Assembly: GCA_024742735.1 (NCBI GenBank)
Contig: JANSXV010000002.1
Coordinates: 248,001 to 312,000 of the forward strand
Direction: 5' to 3'
DNA: 64,000 nucleotides
Origin: Alphaproteobacteria bacterium
GTDB taxonomy: Bacteria > Pseudomonadota > Alphaproteobacteria > Caulobacterales > Maricaulaceae
A program made the translations under genes and the position numbers. This document shows positions 1 through 7,433 of the stretch, piece by piece (positions within the stretch are counted from its first letter, which is position 1; each line of letters opens with the position of its first letter). A model generated the notes under the pieces. That model saw nothing but the letters and a program-made list of their open reading frames with translations. It searched no databases and was not told where the DNA came from.

Positions 1-249
1 GGCGTCGAGATCGGGGCTGTCCGGCTCGGCGATACGCAGCACCGCAAGCGCGCCGGACTGCCTGAACGCTGCGATCGCTTCGTGCGCGGCGGCGCGGGCG
101 GCCGTCTTGTTCTGCGGCGCGACGGCGTCTTCCAGGTCCAGCATCAACACGTCCGCGCCCAGCCCCGGCGTCTTTTCAAGGGCGCGCGGCTTGTCGCCGG
201 GCACGAACAGGGCGGACCGCATCGGTCGCAGGAACGGCTCGTCAGTCAT
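1..249 (-). CDS. CitE / HpcH-HpaI-type CoA-ester lyase, N-terminal part
   Basis: Only the first 83 codons are inside the window; the gene runs off the left edge. The reading frame starts at an ATG and shows the family signature of citrate lyase beta subunit-like enzymes: RSALFVPGD near residues 11-19, then LMLDLEDAVAP near residues 40-50, followed by K-x3-AR. In this TIM-barrel family these segments form the first beta strands and supply substrate and Mg contacts. Known members cleave or form C-C bonds in malyl-, citramalyl- or citryl-CoA; which substrate applies here cannot be decided from the fragment. It is divergent from the kinase gene that starts 24 bases away, so the two probably share a short promoter region. 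Confidence 0.85.
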   Translation of the reverse strand, partial: MTDEPFLRPMRSALFVPGDKPRALEKTPGLGADVLMLDLEDAVAPQNKTAARAAAHEAIAAFRQSGALAVLRIAEPDSPDLDA

Positions 250-273
250 GGATTGAAGGATTACAAGACCGCC

Positions 274-1860
274 ATGAGCGAGGCCACACCCCAGAGCGCT
301 TTCACGCCGCCGCGCCCGGTGATCGCCATCACCTCGCAGGTGGCGGGTAATCCCGTGGGCGGGGCGGTGACGAGCGCGGTGCTGTTCAACGCCGGCTTCC
401 GGCCCGTGCTGGTTTCGACCGTCGTGATGGGCCGCCATCCCGGACGCGGCGCGCCGGGCGGCTCCATGCTGTCCGGGGGTGAACTGTCCAGCGCGCTGGA
501 GGCGATTATAGGTGAAGGCCTGGTCGAGCAGGCGGCGGCGATCTTCACCGGCTATGCAGCGCGGCCGGACCAGGTCGAGGCGATTGCGGCGTTTCTGGCC
601 GAAGCCCGGCGCCGCCGCCCGGATCTGCCGGTCTGGGTCGATCCGATTCTGGGCGACGGGCCGGGCGCGCCGGAGGATGGGCGGCTCTATGTCCGGCCTG
701 AAACCGCCGCGGCCGTTCGCGATCAGCTGGTCCCGTGCGCGACGGTCATCACACCGAACCTGTTCGAGCTGGCCTGGCTTTCGGCCCGCCAGCTTGAGGA
801 TGAGGCCGCCGTCATCGAGGCGGCCCGCACGCTGGCGCCGGCGGCGCTGGTGACGTCTGCTCCGGCCCCGGAGGGCCGGGTCGGCGTGCTCGCGGTCACG
901 CAGGATGACGCGCAGGCCGCCGACACCGCCCATATCGCCGGTGCGCCGAACGGGGCGGGCGACCTGTTCGCGGCGCTGGCGCTGACCGAGGTCCTGACGG
1001 GCGCCGCGCTGCCCCAGGGGGCGGCGAGCGCTGCTGGAACCGTCGGCGCGGTGTTTCGCGCCAGCGCCGAGGCCGGGTCGGGCGAGCTGATCCTGACGCC
1101 GGCGCTCCTCAATGCTCCGGCCCCGCGTCCTCATCTGCGACGCCCCGGCGCCAAGCGGCCCGCCTGGGCGCTGGGGGTGGACGGGTGTCCCGGCGGATGG
1201 ATCGGGGTCTACGCCGATATGAACGGGATCGAGCCGCCCGGCTGCCGCGTCTTCGCCGACTTCCAGGCTGTGCTGGATTTCGGCGCCCAGATCACCGCCG
1301 TGGACATGCCCATCGGCTTTCTCGACGCGCCGGACGGAACTGGCATGCGCGCCTGCGAGCGCGAGGCGCGGGCGCTGCTGGGCCCGCGCCGCTCCAGCGT
1401 GTTCCCCAGCCCCCTCAGGCCCGCCCTGTATGCGGACAGCTATGAGGCGGCCAACGCCGCCAACCGCGCCGCCGGCGGCAAGGGCCTGTCGAAGCAGAGC
1501 TTCAACATCATGGGCAAGATGGCCGAGATCGACGCGCTGATGAGCCCGGACATGGAAGGGTTCGTGTTCGAAACCCACCCTGAAACCAGCTTTGCAGCCC
1601 TCACCGGGGCGCCGGCCGCCCACGCCAAGAAAACAAGGGACGGACGGGCCGAGCGGCTGGCGGTGTTAACCAGGAACGGCCTGCCTGAATCCTTGTTTCA
1701 CCCTCACCCCTATGCGCGAAAGACCGCCGCGCCGGATGATCTGATCGACGCAGGGCTGTGCCTGCTGACTGCGCTGCGCATCGCCGACGGGACGGCCATG
1801 AGCCTGCCCGCTGATCCGCCGCGTGACGGCGAGGGCCTGCGCATGGCGATCTTCGCCTGA
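274..1860 (+). CDS. pyridoxal kinase (PdxY-like) fused to a DUF429 domain
   Basis: A 528-residue protein with two halves in one uninterrupted frame. Residues 1 to about 290 look like a PdxY/PdxK-type pyridoxal kinase of the ribokinase fold: the early strand VIAITSQVAGNPVGG, the SGY-like loop FTGYAARPDQ, and the catalytic NGAGDLFAA motif with Asp about residue 230. Residues from about 300 match DUF429, a predicted RNase H-like fold: GVDGCPGGW (301-309), a VDMPIGF strand, SVFPSP, and ETHPETSF. Stand-alone pyridoxal kinases are about 290 residues, so the second half is a true extra domain. The start ATG was chosen because the kinase begins there; a GAAGGA lies upstream, rather distant. Kinase role (phosphorylating B6 vitamers) is known for the family; the DUF429 role is unknown. 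Confidence 0.8.
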   Translation: MSEATPQSAFTPPRPVIAITSQVAGNPVGGAVTSAVLFNAGFRPVLVSTVVMGRHPGRGAPGGSMLSGGELSSALEAIIGEGLVEQAAAIFTGYAARPDQVEAIAAFLAEARRRRPDLPVWVDPILGDGPGAPEDGRLYVRPETAAAVRDQLVPCATVITPNLFELAWLSARQLEDEAAVIEAARTLAPAALVTSAPAPEGRVGVLAVTQDDAQAADTAHIAGAPNGAGDLFAALALTEVLTGAALPQGAASAAGTVGAVFRASAEAGSGELILTPALLNAPAPRPHLRRPGAKRPAWALGVDGCPGGWIGVYADMNGIEPPGCRVFADFQAVLDFGAQITAVDMPIGFLDAPDGTGMRACEREARALLGPRRSSVFPSPLRPALYADSYEAANAANRAAGGKGLSKQSFNIMGKMAEIDALMSPDMEGFVFETHPETSFAALTGAPAAHAKKTRDGRAERLAVLTRNGLPESLFHPHPYARKTAAPDDLIDAGLCLLTALRIADGTAMSLPADPPRDGEGLRMAIFA

Positions 1861-1901
1861 GCGGTTGCGTGAAGCGGTGCGCGGCGCTACCTCGCAGCGC
1901 C

Positions 1902-3035
1902 ATGAGCATCGAGATTCACGGACATGTCGCCCCCGGCTTCGAGCCGGTGCGCGACGCCTTCGAGGCCAATTTCGCCGAGCGCGGCGAGATCGGCGCGGCC
2001 TTCTGCTTCATTCAGGACGGCGAGACGCTGGTCGACATCCACGCCGGCCATGCCGACCGCAAACAGACCGCCCCCTGGACCGAACAGACCATCGTGCCGG
2101 TCTTCTCCACCGGCAAGGCGATCACGGCGCTGACCGTCGCCTGGCTCGTCGATCAGGGCCGCCTTGATTACGACGCGCCGGTCGCCGACGTCTGGCCGGA
2201 GTTTGCGCAAGCGGGAAAGGGCGCGGTGACGCTCGCCCAGATGCTGTCCCATCAGGCGGGCCTTCCCGGCTACCCCGAAGAGATGGAGCCCTCGGACTGG
2301 TTTGATCGAGAGCTGATGGAAGAGCGCTTCGCGGCCATGGCGCCGATGTGGCCCCTGGGCGAGGGGACCGGCTATCACCCGATCAGCTTCGGCGTGCTGG
2401 CCGATGCGGTGGTGCGCCGGGCCGACGAACACGGCCGTACGGTGGGCCGGATTCTGAAGCACGTCATCGCCGGGCCGCGCGGGATCGACTTCCAGATCGG
2501 CGTGCCTGAAAGCGATCACGCCCGCGCCGCCGAGCATGTCCTGCCGCCGCGCGCGCCGAACCTTGGAACGATGAATGCGCAGAAGGAGGCGGCCTTCCTG
2601 AAGCCCTGGTCCTCGCCGGGCCGGCGCGGGACCGCGGCCTGGCGCTCGGCGGAGCTGCCCGCCGCCAACGGCCACGGCACAGCGAAGGCGCTGGCCCGGC
2701 TCATGGCGGTGTTCGCGACCGGGGGATTGCTGGACGGCGAACGGCTTGTTTCCCGTGAAACGGTGGCGGCGGCGCTGAGGCTGCGGGCGTCAGGGCCGGA
2801 CCGGGTCCTTCCCTTTGATCTGGCCTATGCGGCCGGCGTGATGATCAATCGCGACAGCGGTCATTACGGACCGGAACCTGAAACCGTCGGCCATTACGGC
2901 TTCGGCGGATCGTGCGCCTTCGCCGACCCGGAGCGGGCGATCTCCGGGTCCTATGTCATGAACCGGCAGATGGATGTTCTGGTCGGCGATGAGCGCGCCA
3001 CCGCGCTGATCAATGCCGCCTATGGATGTTTGTGA
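1902..3035 (+). CDS. beta-lactamase-family serine hydrolase (EstB/PBP4-like)
   Basis: A 377-residue protein of the class C beta-lactamase/esterase fold. The nucleophile motif S-x-x-K is present as STGK with Ser about residue 69, the second catalytic tyrosine is likely in GYHPISFG, and a C-terminal HYGFGGS segment replaces the KTG box, as in EstB-type esterases. No signal peptide is evident, so it is probably cytoplasmic; family members act as esterases, amidases or peptidases and the substrate here is not predictable. An ATG 33 bases upstream is in frame, but the sequence aligning to the family begins at the chosen Met (MSIEIHG). It follows the kinase-DUF429 gene in the same direction after 41 bases. 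Confidence 0.8.
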   Translation: MSIEIHGHVAPGFEPVRDAFEANFAERGEIGAAFCFIQDGETLVDIHAGHADRKQTAPWTEQTIVPVFSTGKAITALTVAWLVDQGRLDYDAPVADVWPEFAQAGKGAVTLAQMLSHQAGLPGYPEEMEPSDWFDRELMEERFAAMAPMWPLGEGTGYHPISFGVLADAVVRRADEHGRTVGRILKHVIAGPRGIDFQIGVPESDHARAAEHVLPPRAPNLGTMNAQKEAAFLKPWSSPGRRGTAAWRSAELPAANGHGTAKALARLMAVFATGGLLDGERLVSRETVAAALRLRASGPDRVLPFDLAYAAGVMINRDSGHYGPEPETVGHYGFGGSCAFADPERAISGSYVMNRQMDVLVGDERATALINAAYGCL

Positions 3036-3055
3036 AACGGCGCTCTCATTCAATT

Positions 3056-3130
3056 CGTCATCCCGGACTTGATCCGGGACCCAGTTTCAACCCTCTCTCC
3101 GCTGGGTCCTGAATCAAGTTCAGGATGACG
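3056..3130. repeat. alphaproteobacterial intergenic palindrome (GTCATCCCGG type)
   Basis: Two 29-base arms (3056-3084 and 3102-3130) form an imperfect inverted repeat beginning CGTCATCCCGGACTTGATCC and ending in its complement, with a 17-base loop. This resembles palindromic repeats common between genes of many alphaproteobacteria. A shorter degenerate relative lies at 3166-3192. It sits between convergent genes. Confidence 0.8.
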
Positions 3131-3215
3131 AGGCGAAAAGATGGGAAACAGACCAGGCAGGCCTGTCATCCCCGGATAAACCGGGCCCTGACAACGGGTT
3201 ACAATTTCACGAGAC

Positions 3216-3247
3216 AAAAAAGGCCGGGCGTCGCCGCCCGGCCTTTT
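3216..3247 (-). terminator. intrinsic terminator of ffh-rpsP
   Basis: A 9-bp GC stem (3222-3230 with 3235-3243) closed by a TCGC loop, followed on the minus strand by six T residues. It lies 25 bases past the rpsP stop. The flanking A and T runs make it potentially bidirectional. Confidence 0.9.
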
Positions 3248-3271
3248 CCATGACGGTTCAGATCGGCCGGA

Positions 3272-3742
3272 TTATTCCGACTTTTCTTCTTCCGACTTCT
3301 CTTCGGCGGCGGCTTCGGCCGGAGCCTCTTCCGCAGCGGCCTCTTCAGCCGGAGCTTCCTCTTCGGCCGGCGCGGCGGCGGCTTCTTCTTCAGCGGCCTT
3401 CTTGGCGGCTTCCTTTTCAGCCTTCTCTTCGGCGCGTTCCTTGGCCTTCTCGCCCGGCTCGCCCTTCTTCGGGTTGTTGCCCGGGGTCCATTCATAGACG
3501 CCGGCGTCCTTCAGGAAGCGCGCGACGCGGTCGGACGGCTTGGCGCCCTTCTTGATCCACTCGGCGGCCTTCTCCACGTCGACCTTCACGCGGTCCTCGT
3601 GGTCCTTGGGCAGCATCGGGTTATAGGCGCCGATCTTCTCGATGAAGCGGCCATCGCGCGGCATGCGGCTGTCGGCCACGACGATGCGGTAGTAGGGACG
3701 CTTCTTGGCGCCGCCACGGGCGAGACGGATTTTCACAGACAT
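3272..3742 (-). CDS. rpsP: 30S ribosomal protein S16 with long Ala/Glu tail
   Basis: Residues 1 to about 85 are a standard S16: [19 protein letters not shown], the IEKIGAYNP segment, and [11 protein letters not shown]16 binds 16S rRNA in the 30S subunit body during assembly. The protein then continues with about 70 residues made almost only of Glu, Ala, Lys and Pro (from [10 protein letters not shown] to the end). Extended S16 tails are known in alphaproteobacteria; this one is very low in complexity and probably disordered. The gene follows ffh in the same direction after 12 bases and ends at a strong terminator; rimM, trmD and rplS, the usual next genes, are not downstream. Confidence 0.97.
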   Translation of the reverse strand: MSVKIRLARGGAKKRPYYRIVVADSRMPRDGRFIEKIGAYNPMLPKDHEDRVKVDVEKAAEWIKKGAKPSDRVARFLKDAGVYEWTPGNNPKKGEPGEKAKERAEEKAEKEAAKKAAEEEAAAAPAEEEAPAEEAAAEEAPAEAAAEEKSEEEKSE

Positions 3743-3754
3743 GGTTCAGTCCTT

Positions 3755-5266
3755 CTATTTTTTGGGTTTTCCGCCGGGCAGACCGGGCAGTCCGCCCGCA
3801 GATCCGCTTCCGGAGCCCGGCAGGCCCGGAAGGGATGCGCCCTTGGGCGCGTTTCCTTTGAGAAGATCGCCGGCGGCCTGATCGAGGCCCGGAGGCATGC
3901 CCCCGGGCGGCATGCCGCCGCCCATTCCAGGCATGCCGGGGAAGCCCCCTTTGCCGCCCTTCTTGCCCATCTTCTTCATCATGTCCGCCATCTGGCGGTG
4001 CATTTTCAAAAGCTTGTTCACGTCCGGCACGTCCACGCCGGCGCCGGCGGCGATGCGGCGCTTGCGGCTGGCTTTCAGGATGTCCGGCTTGGCGCGTTCC
4101 TCGCGCGTCATGGAGGAGATGATCGCGGCCTGGCGCTTGAGCATCCTGTCGTCCATGCCCGCGGCCGCCATCTGCGCCTTGGCCTGTTTGTTCATGCCGG
4201 GCAGGAAGCCCATGATGCCGCCGAGCCCGCCCATCTTCTGCAGCTGGCCCAGCTGATCGGCCAGATCGTCCAGGTCGAACTTGCCCTTGGCCATTTTCCT
4301 GGCCAGGCGTTCAGCCTTCTCCTGATCGACGTCCTGGGCCGCGCGCTCCACCAGGGAGACGATGTCGCCGCGCCCGAGGATCCGGCCGGCCAGGCGCCTG
4401 GCGTCGAAGGCGTCGAGCCCGTCGACCTTTTCCGAAACGCCCAGAAACTTGATCGGCAGGCCGGTGACCCAGCGCATGGACAGGGCCGCGCCGCCCCTGC
4501 TGTCGCCGTCCATGCGGGTCAGGATCAGGCCGGTCAGCTTCAGCCGCTCGTCAAAGCGCCGCGCGGTCTCCACCGCGTCCTGACCGGTCAGCGCGTCGGC
4601 GACCAGCAGGGTTTCGCGGGGCCGCGCCACGTCCGCGATCTTCGCGGCCTCGGCCATCATGTCTTCGTCGATGGAGGTGCGCCCGGCGGTGTCCAGGATC
4701 ACCACGTCATAGCCCTGAAGCCGGCCCGCGCTCATGGCGCGCTTGGCGATCTCCACCGCGGACTGGCCGGTGACGATGGGCAGGCAGTTGACGCCCGCCT
4801 TCTCCGCCATCTGGGCCAGCTGCTCCATGGCCGCCGGGCGGCGCGTGTCGAGGCTGGCGACCAGCACCTTCTTCTTCTCGCGCTCGGAGATGCGCTTGGC
4901 GAGCTTGGCGGTGGTGGTGGTCTTGCCCGAGCCCTGAAGGCCGGCCATGAGGATCGCCACCGGCGGTTCGCCCGCCAGGGACAGGCCCTCCGGCTCGCCA
5001 TCACCGCCCAGAAGATCGACCAGCGCGTCATGGACGATCTTGATGACCTGCTGGCCGGGGCTGACCGAGCGGATGACGTCCTCGCCGACGGCCTTTTCGC
5101 GCACCCGTTTGGTGAAGTCCTTCACCGCAGGCAGGGCGACATCGGCCTCCAGCAGCGCTACGCGGATTTCACGCAGGGCCGCATCGACATCCTTCTCCGA
5201 CAGCGCGCCGCGCCCGGTCAGGGAGTCGAATATGCCTGTGAGCCGTTCGCTGAGAGAGTCGAACAT
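3755..5266 (-). CDS. ffh: signal recognition particle protein Ffh (SRP54)
   Basis: A 503-residue SRP GTPase. The N domain occupies about residues 1-90. The G domain shows the P-loop GLQGSGKTT at 109-117, DTRRPAA at 140-146 and DTAGR at 192-196. The Met-rich M domain, which binds 4.5S RNA and signal sequences, runs from about residue 300, and the last 60 residues are Gly/Pro/Met-rich. Ffh with FtsY delivers nascent inner-membrane proteins to SecYEG. It is the first gene of a two-gene unit with rpsP, a pairing common in alphaproteobacteria. The 260 bases upstream hold no gene or SRP RNA that I recognise. Confidence 0.98.
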   Translation of the reverse strand: MFDSLSERLTGIFDSLTGRGALSEKDVDAALREIRVALLEADVALPAVKDFTKRVREKAVGEDVIRSVSPGQQVIKIVHDALVDLLGGDGEPEGLSLAGEPPVAILMAGLQGSGKTTTTAKLAKRISEREKKKVLVASLDTRRPAAMEQLAQMAEKAGVNCLPIVTGQSAVEIAKRAMSAGRLQGYDVVILDTAGRTSIDEDMMAEAAKIADVARPRETLLVADALTGQDAVETARRFDERLKLTGLILTRMDGDSRGGAALSMRWVTGLPIKFLGVSEKVDGLDAFDARRLAGRILGRGDIVSLVERAAQDVDQEKAERLARKMAKGKFDLDDLADQLGQLQKMGGLGGIMGFLPGMNKQAKAQMAAAGMDDRMLKRQAAIISSMTREERAKPDILKASRKRRIAAGAGVDVPDVNKLLKMHRQMADMMKKMGKKGGKGGFPGMPGMGGGMPPGGMPPGLDQAAGDLLKGNAPKGASLPGLPGSGSGSAGGLPGLPGGKPKK

Positions 5267-5526
5267 ACGCCCTGCTTCTTATCCGCTTCGTTCCGCCATC
5301 GAGATGGCTCTGGAGCGCGCACGCCGCAACCGTCCCGCTGGACGAGCCTTCGTCGAGCGGGAGACCTCGCCGGCCTCCGGGCGTGTGTTCCGCTTCAGGA
5401 GCGGACGCCGTGTGCCGGTAAGGCAAGCGGTAAGACGCTTGCACTGAAGCGTGGGCGTGTACGCGGGGGGCGGGGGAGAGTCAAGGCGGGGGGGATAGCC
5501 AGCTTGGTCTTGGGATGCGGCTGAAC

Positions 5527-5829
5527 CTAAGCCGGAGGAAGGATGCACTCCTGATGAAAAGGTGTTCCGGCCCCTGTGAACATGTCCAGCCAATCCCCGC
5601 CGCGACCAACGCATTCCGCACCGGCTTCAAGGCGCGGGTTCGATCCGGCTGAATAAACACAGACAAAGCTGGTGGACTGACCGATCGCCGACCACGACCC
5701 GCCGCCATCACGGCATTGCTGGGAGCGCTCCTCGACGGTCAGTGCGATCATATCGGGAACTTGTCCGCTCGGTTGAATGCAGGCCGTCGCAGCGAAACAC
5801 CAGACGGCGATAAAGCAGGCTCTGAGCAT
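5527..5829 (-). CDS. small putative lipoprotein with duplicated Cys motif
   Basis: A 100-residue protein beginning with a short basic and hydrophobic signal sequence that ends in the lipobox-like ATAC, with the acylated Cys about residue 17. The mature part contains the pattern C-x3-G-G-x-W twice (CRDGGGSW and CVGRGGDW), each followed 13 to 18 residues later by another Cys (FVC and QEC), so it looks like two copies of a small disulfide-bonded unit. I do not recognise a characterised family. It is divergent from gshB with an AT-rich intergenic stretch between them. The signal peptide and internal repeat argue for a real gene; the ribosome binding site is weak. Confidence 0.65.
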   Translation of the reverse strand: MLRACFIAVWCFAATACIQPSGQVPDMIALTVEERSQQCRDGGGSWSAIGQSTSFVCVYSAGSNPRLEAGAECVGRGGDWLDMFTGAGTPFHQECILPPA

Positions 5830-6045
5830 GATAGTTCCCGCACATCAATTTCTACTTTAAATATTCCTATATCGACTTATCGGAGACTATCAAGCCTTGC
5901 TCACAAGGCGACGCGCCTGACGAACAAGCCGAATGTCTTTCAGCAAGGCCCTGCCCCGGCTGTCTCCAGCAGCCCACCTTCCCTTTGCACGTCTGTTCCC
6001 CTACCTGTTGTCGCGCCCGTCGCGCCTAGAGGAAAGCCTCGCCCC

Positions 6046-6990
6046 ATGCTCAACATCGCCTTCCAGATGGATCCCATCCAGCACGTCAACGTGAATGCGG
6101 ATTCCACGTTCGACATTGCGCTGGAGTGCTTCTCGCGCGGCCATTCGATCTGGGTGTATGAGCCCCGGCACTTGAGCCTGGAGGACGGCAAGGTGCGCGC
6201 CACGGTCCAGCATGTTCAGAAGCTGGAGCGGGTGCAGGGTCATCATGTGACGCTGTCGACCCCCAAGGTGATGGATCTGGCGGAGATGGACGTGATCTTC
6301 CTGCGCCAGGATCCGCCGTTCGACATGAGCTACATCACCTCGACCCATATTCTGGAGCATCTCCAGCCCGAGGTGCTGATCGTCAACGATCCCCGCCACG
6401 TGCGCGATGCGCCGGAAAAGCTGTTCGTCACCCATTTTGAAGGCGTGATGCCGCCCACGCTGATCACCTCGTCTGAGAAGGAAATCCGCGCCTTCTTCGA
6501 GCGCCACGGCCGCGACGTCGTGGTCAAGCCGCTGTTCGGCAATGGCGGGGCGGGCGTGTTCCGCATTCGCGACAGTGCGGAGAATATCGCGAGCCTGGTG
6601 GAGCTGTTCCAGCAGGTCAGCCGCGATCCGCTCATGGCCCAGGCCTTCGTGCCGGACGTCAGCAACGGCGACAAGCGCATCATCCTGGTGGACGGCGAAC
6701 CGGCCGGCGCCATCAATCGCGTGCCTGCTGAAGGCGAAGTGCGCGCCAACATGCATGTGGGCGGCAAGGCGGTCGCGAGCGATCTCACCGAGCGCGACCG
6801 GGAGATCTGCGCCCTGATCGGGCCGGAGCTGAAGCGCCGGGGCCTGGTCTTCACCGGCATCGACGTGATCGGGGACTATCTGACCGAGATCAACGTCACC
6901 TCGCCCACCGGCATTCAGGAGCTGCGCCGCTTCTCCGGGATCGACGTGTCGAAGATGCTCGCCGACTGGGTGGAGGCGAAGCGGGGGTGA
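6046..6990 (+). CDS. gshB: glutathione synthetase
   Basis: A 314-residue ATP-grasp enzyme that joins gamma-glutamylcysteine and glycine. The N-terminal domain starts MLNIAFQMDPIQHVNVNADS, typical of GshB, and the FLRQDPPFDM loop contacts substrate. The ATP-grasp core has DVVVKPLFGNGGAGVFRI (phosphate-binding strand and loop), the QAFVPDV hinge, GDKRIILVDGEP, and EINVTSPTGIQEL, which supplies Mg ligands. The start was set at this Met because it has an AGAGGAAA site 10 bases upstream and matches family length; the frame stays open further upstream without resembling the family. The next gene downstream is a GCS2-family ligase, which fits thiol or peptide metabolism. Confidence 0.97.
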   Translation: MLNIAFQMDPIQHVNVNADSTFDIALECFSRGHSIWVYEPRHLSLEDGKVRATVQHVQKLERVQGHHVTLSTPKVMDLAEMDVIFLRQDPPFDMSYITSTHILEHLQPEVLIVNDPRHVRDAPEKLFVTHFEGVMPPTLITSSEKEIRAFFERHGRDVVVKPLFGNGGAGVFRIRDSAENIASLVELFQQVSRDPLMAQAFVPDVSNGDKRIILVDGEPAGAINRVPAEGEVRANMHVGGKAVASDLTERDREICALIGPELKRRGLVFTGIDVIGDYLTEINVTSPTGIQELRRFSGIDVSKMLADWVEAKRG

Positions 6991-7433
6991 TGAATGAACC
7001 CGCCGCCTCTGGTTTTCCCTCCCCCGAGGGGGGAGGGGGCGGCCTGTCCGGATCGGGATATCCAAGACGTCGCCCGGCCACAGACGGGTCGATCATACTG
7101 GTGGGCTGGGAGGACGCGCGCCGGTTGTAAGCGCGGCGCCGAATGAGGAGGCGGTCGCTGAGCCCTCCCTCCCCTTGAGGGGAGGGTCAGGGTGGGGTGC
7201 AGCACGGCGCCGCTTGGGCAGGGTCCTGCGGGCTCGCGCCCCCCACCCCGGCCCTCCCCCGAGGGGGAGGGGGCGCCTGTCCGGACCAGGGCTCCCATGA
7301 CGGCCCCTGGTTGCACGGGCCGCGCTCACACCCCTCACCCAACCCTCTCCCCTCAGGGAGGGGAGAGGGCGGAGCGGGCCTCCTGCGCACCGCCGCGCTT
7401 GCCGCCCCGTCCCGGCCCGGCCAAACTCGTCCC
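6991..7433. repeat. 443-base gene-free field of G/C palindromes (BIME-like)
   Basis: No gene is seen. At least four C-run/G-run palindromes are present: near 7017-7037, 7167-7186, 7252-7272 and 7341-7368. The second is followed by TCAGGGTGGGGTG and the third is preceded by its near complement CCCCACCCCGGC, so together they form a composite inverted element of about 110 bases. A related composite lies at 54296-54401. The first and third units also share the flanking CCTGTCCGGA. Confidence 0.75.

Noticed and set aside
3599-5524. 641-codon open frame on the plus strand across ffh
   Set aside because: It is antisense to the intact ffh gene; long antisense frames are expected at this G+C content and the translation is His/Gly/Ala-rich nonsense.
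5267-5526. Possible SRP (4.5S) RNA gene next to ffh
   Set aside because: The conserved apical-loop sequence expected of SRP RNA (GGAAGGAAGCA type) is absent from both strands.
5716-6045. 110-codon N-terminal extension of gshB
   Set aside because: The extension overlaps the divergent lipoprotein gene and an AT-rich promoter region, and the ATG at 6046 has a good ribosome site and family-typical start.
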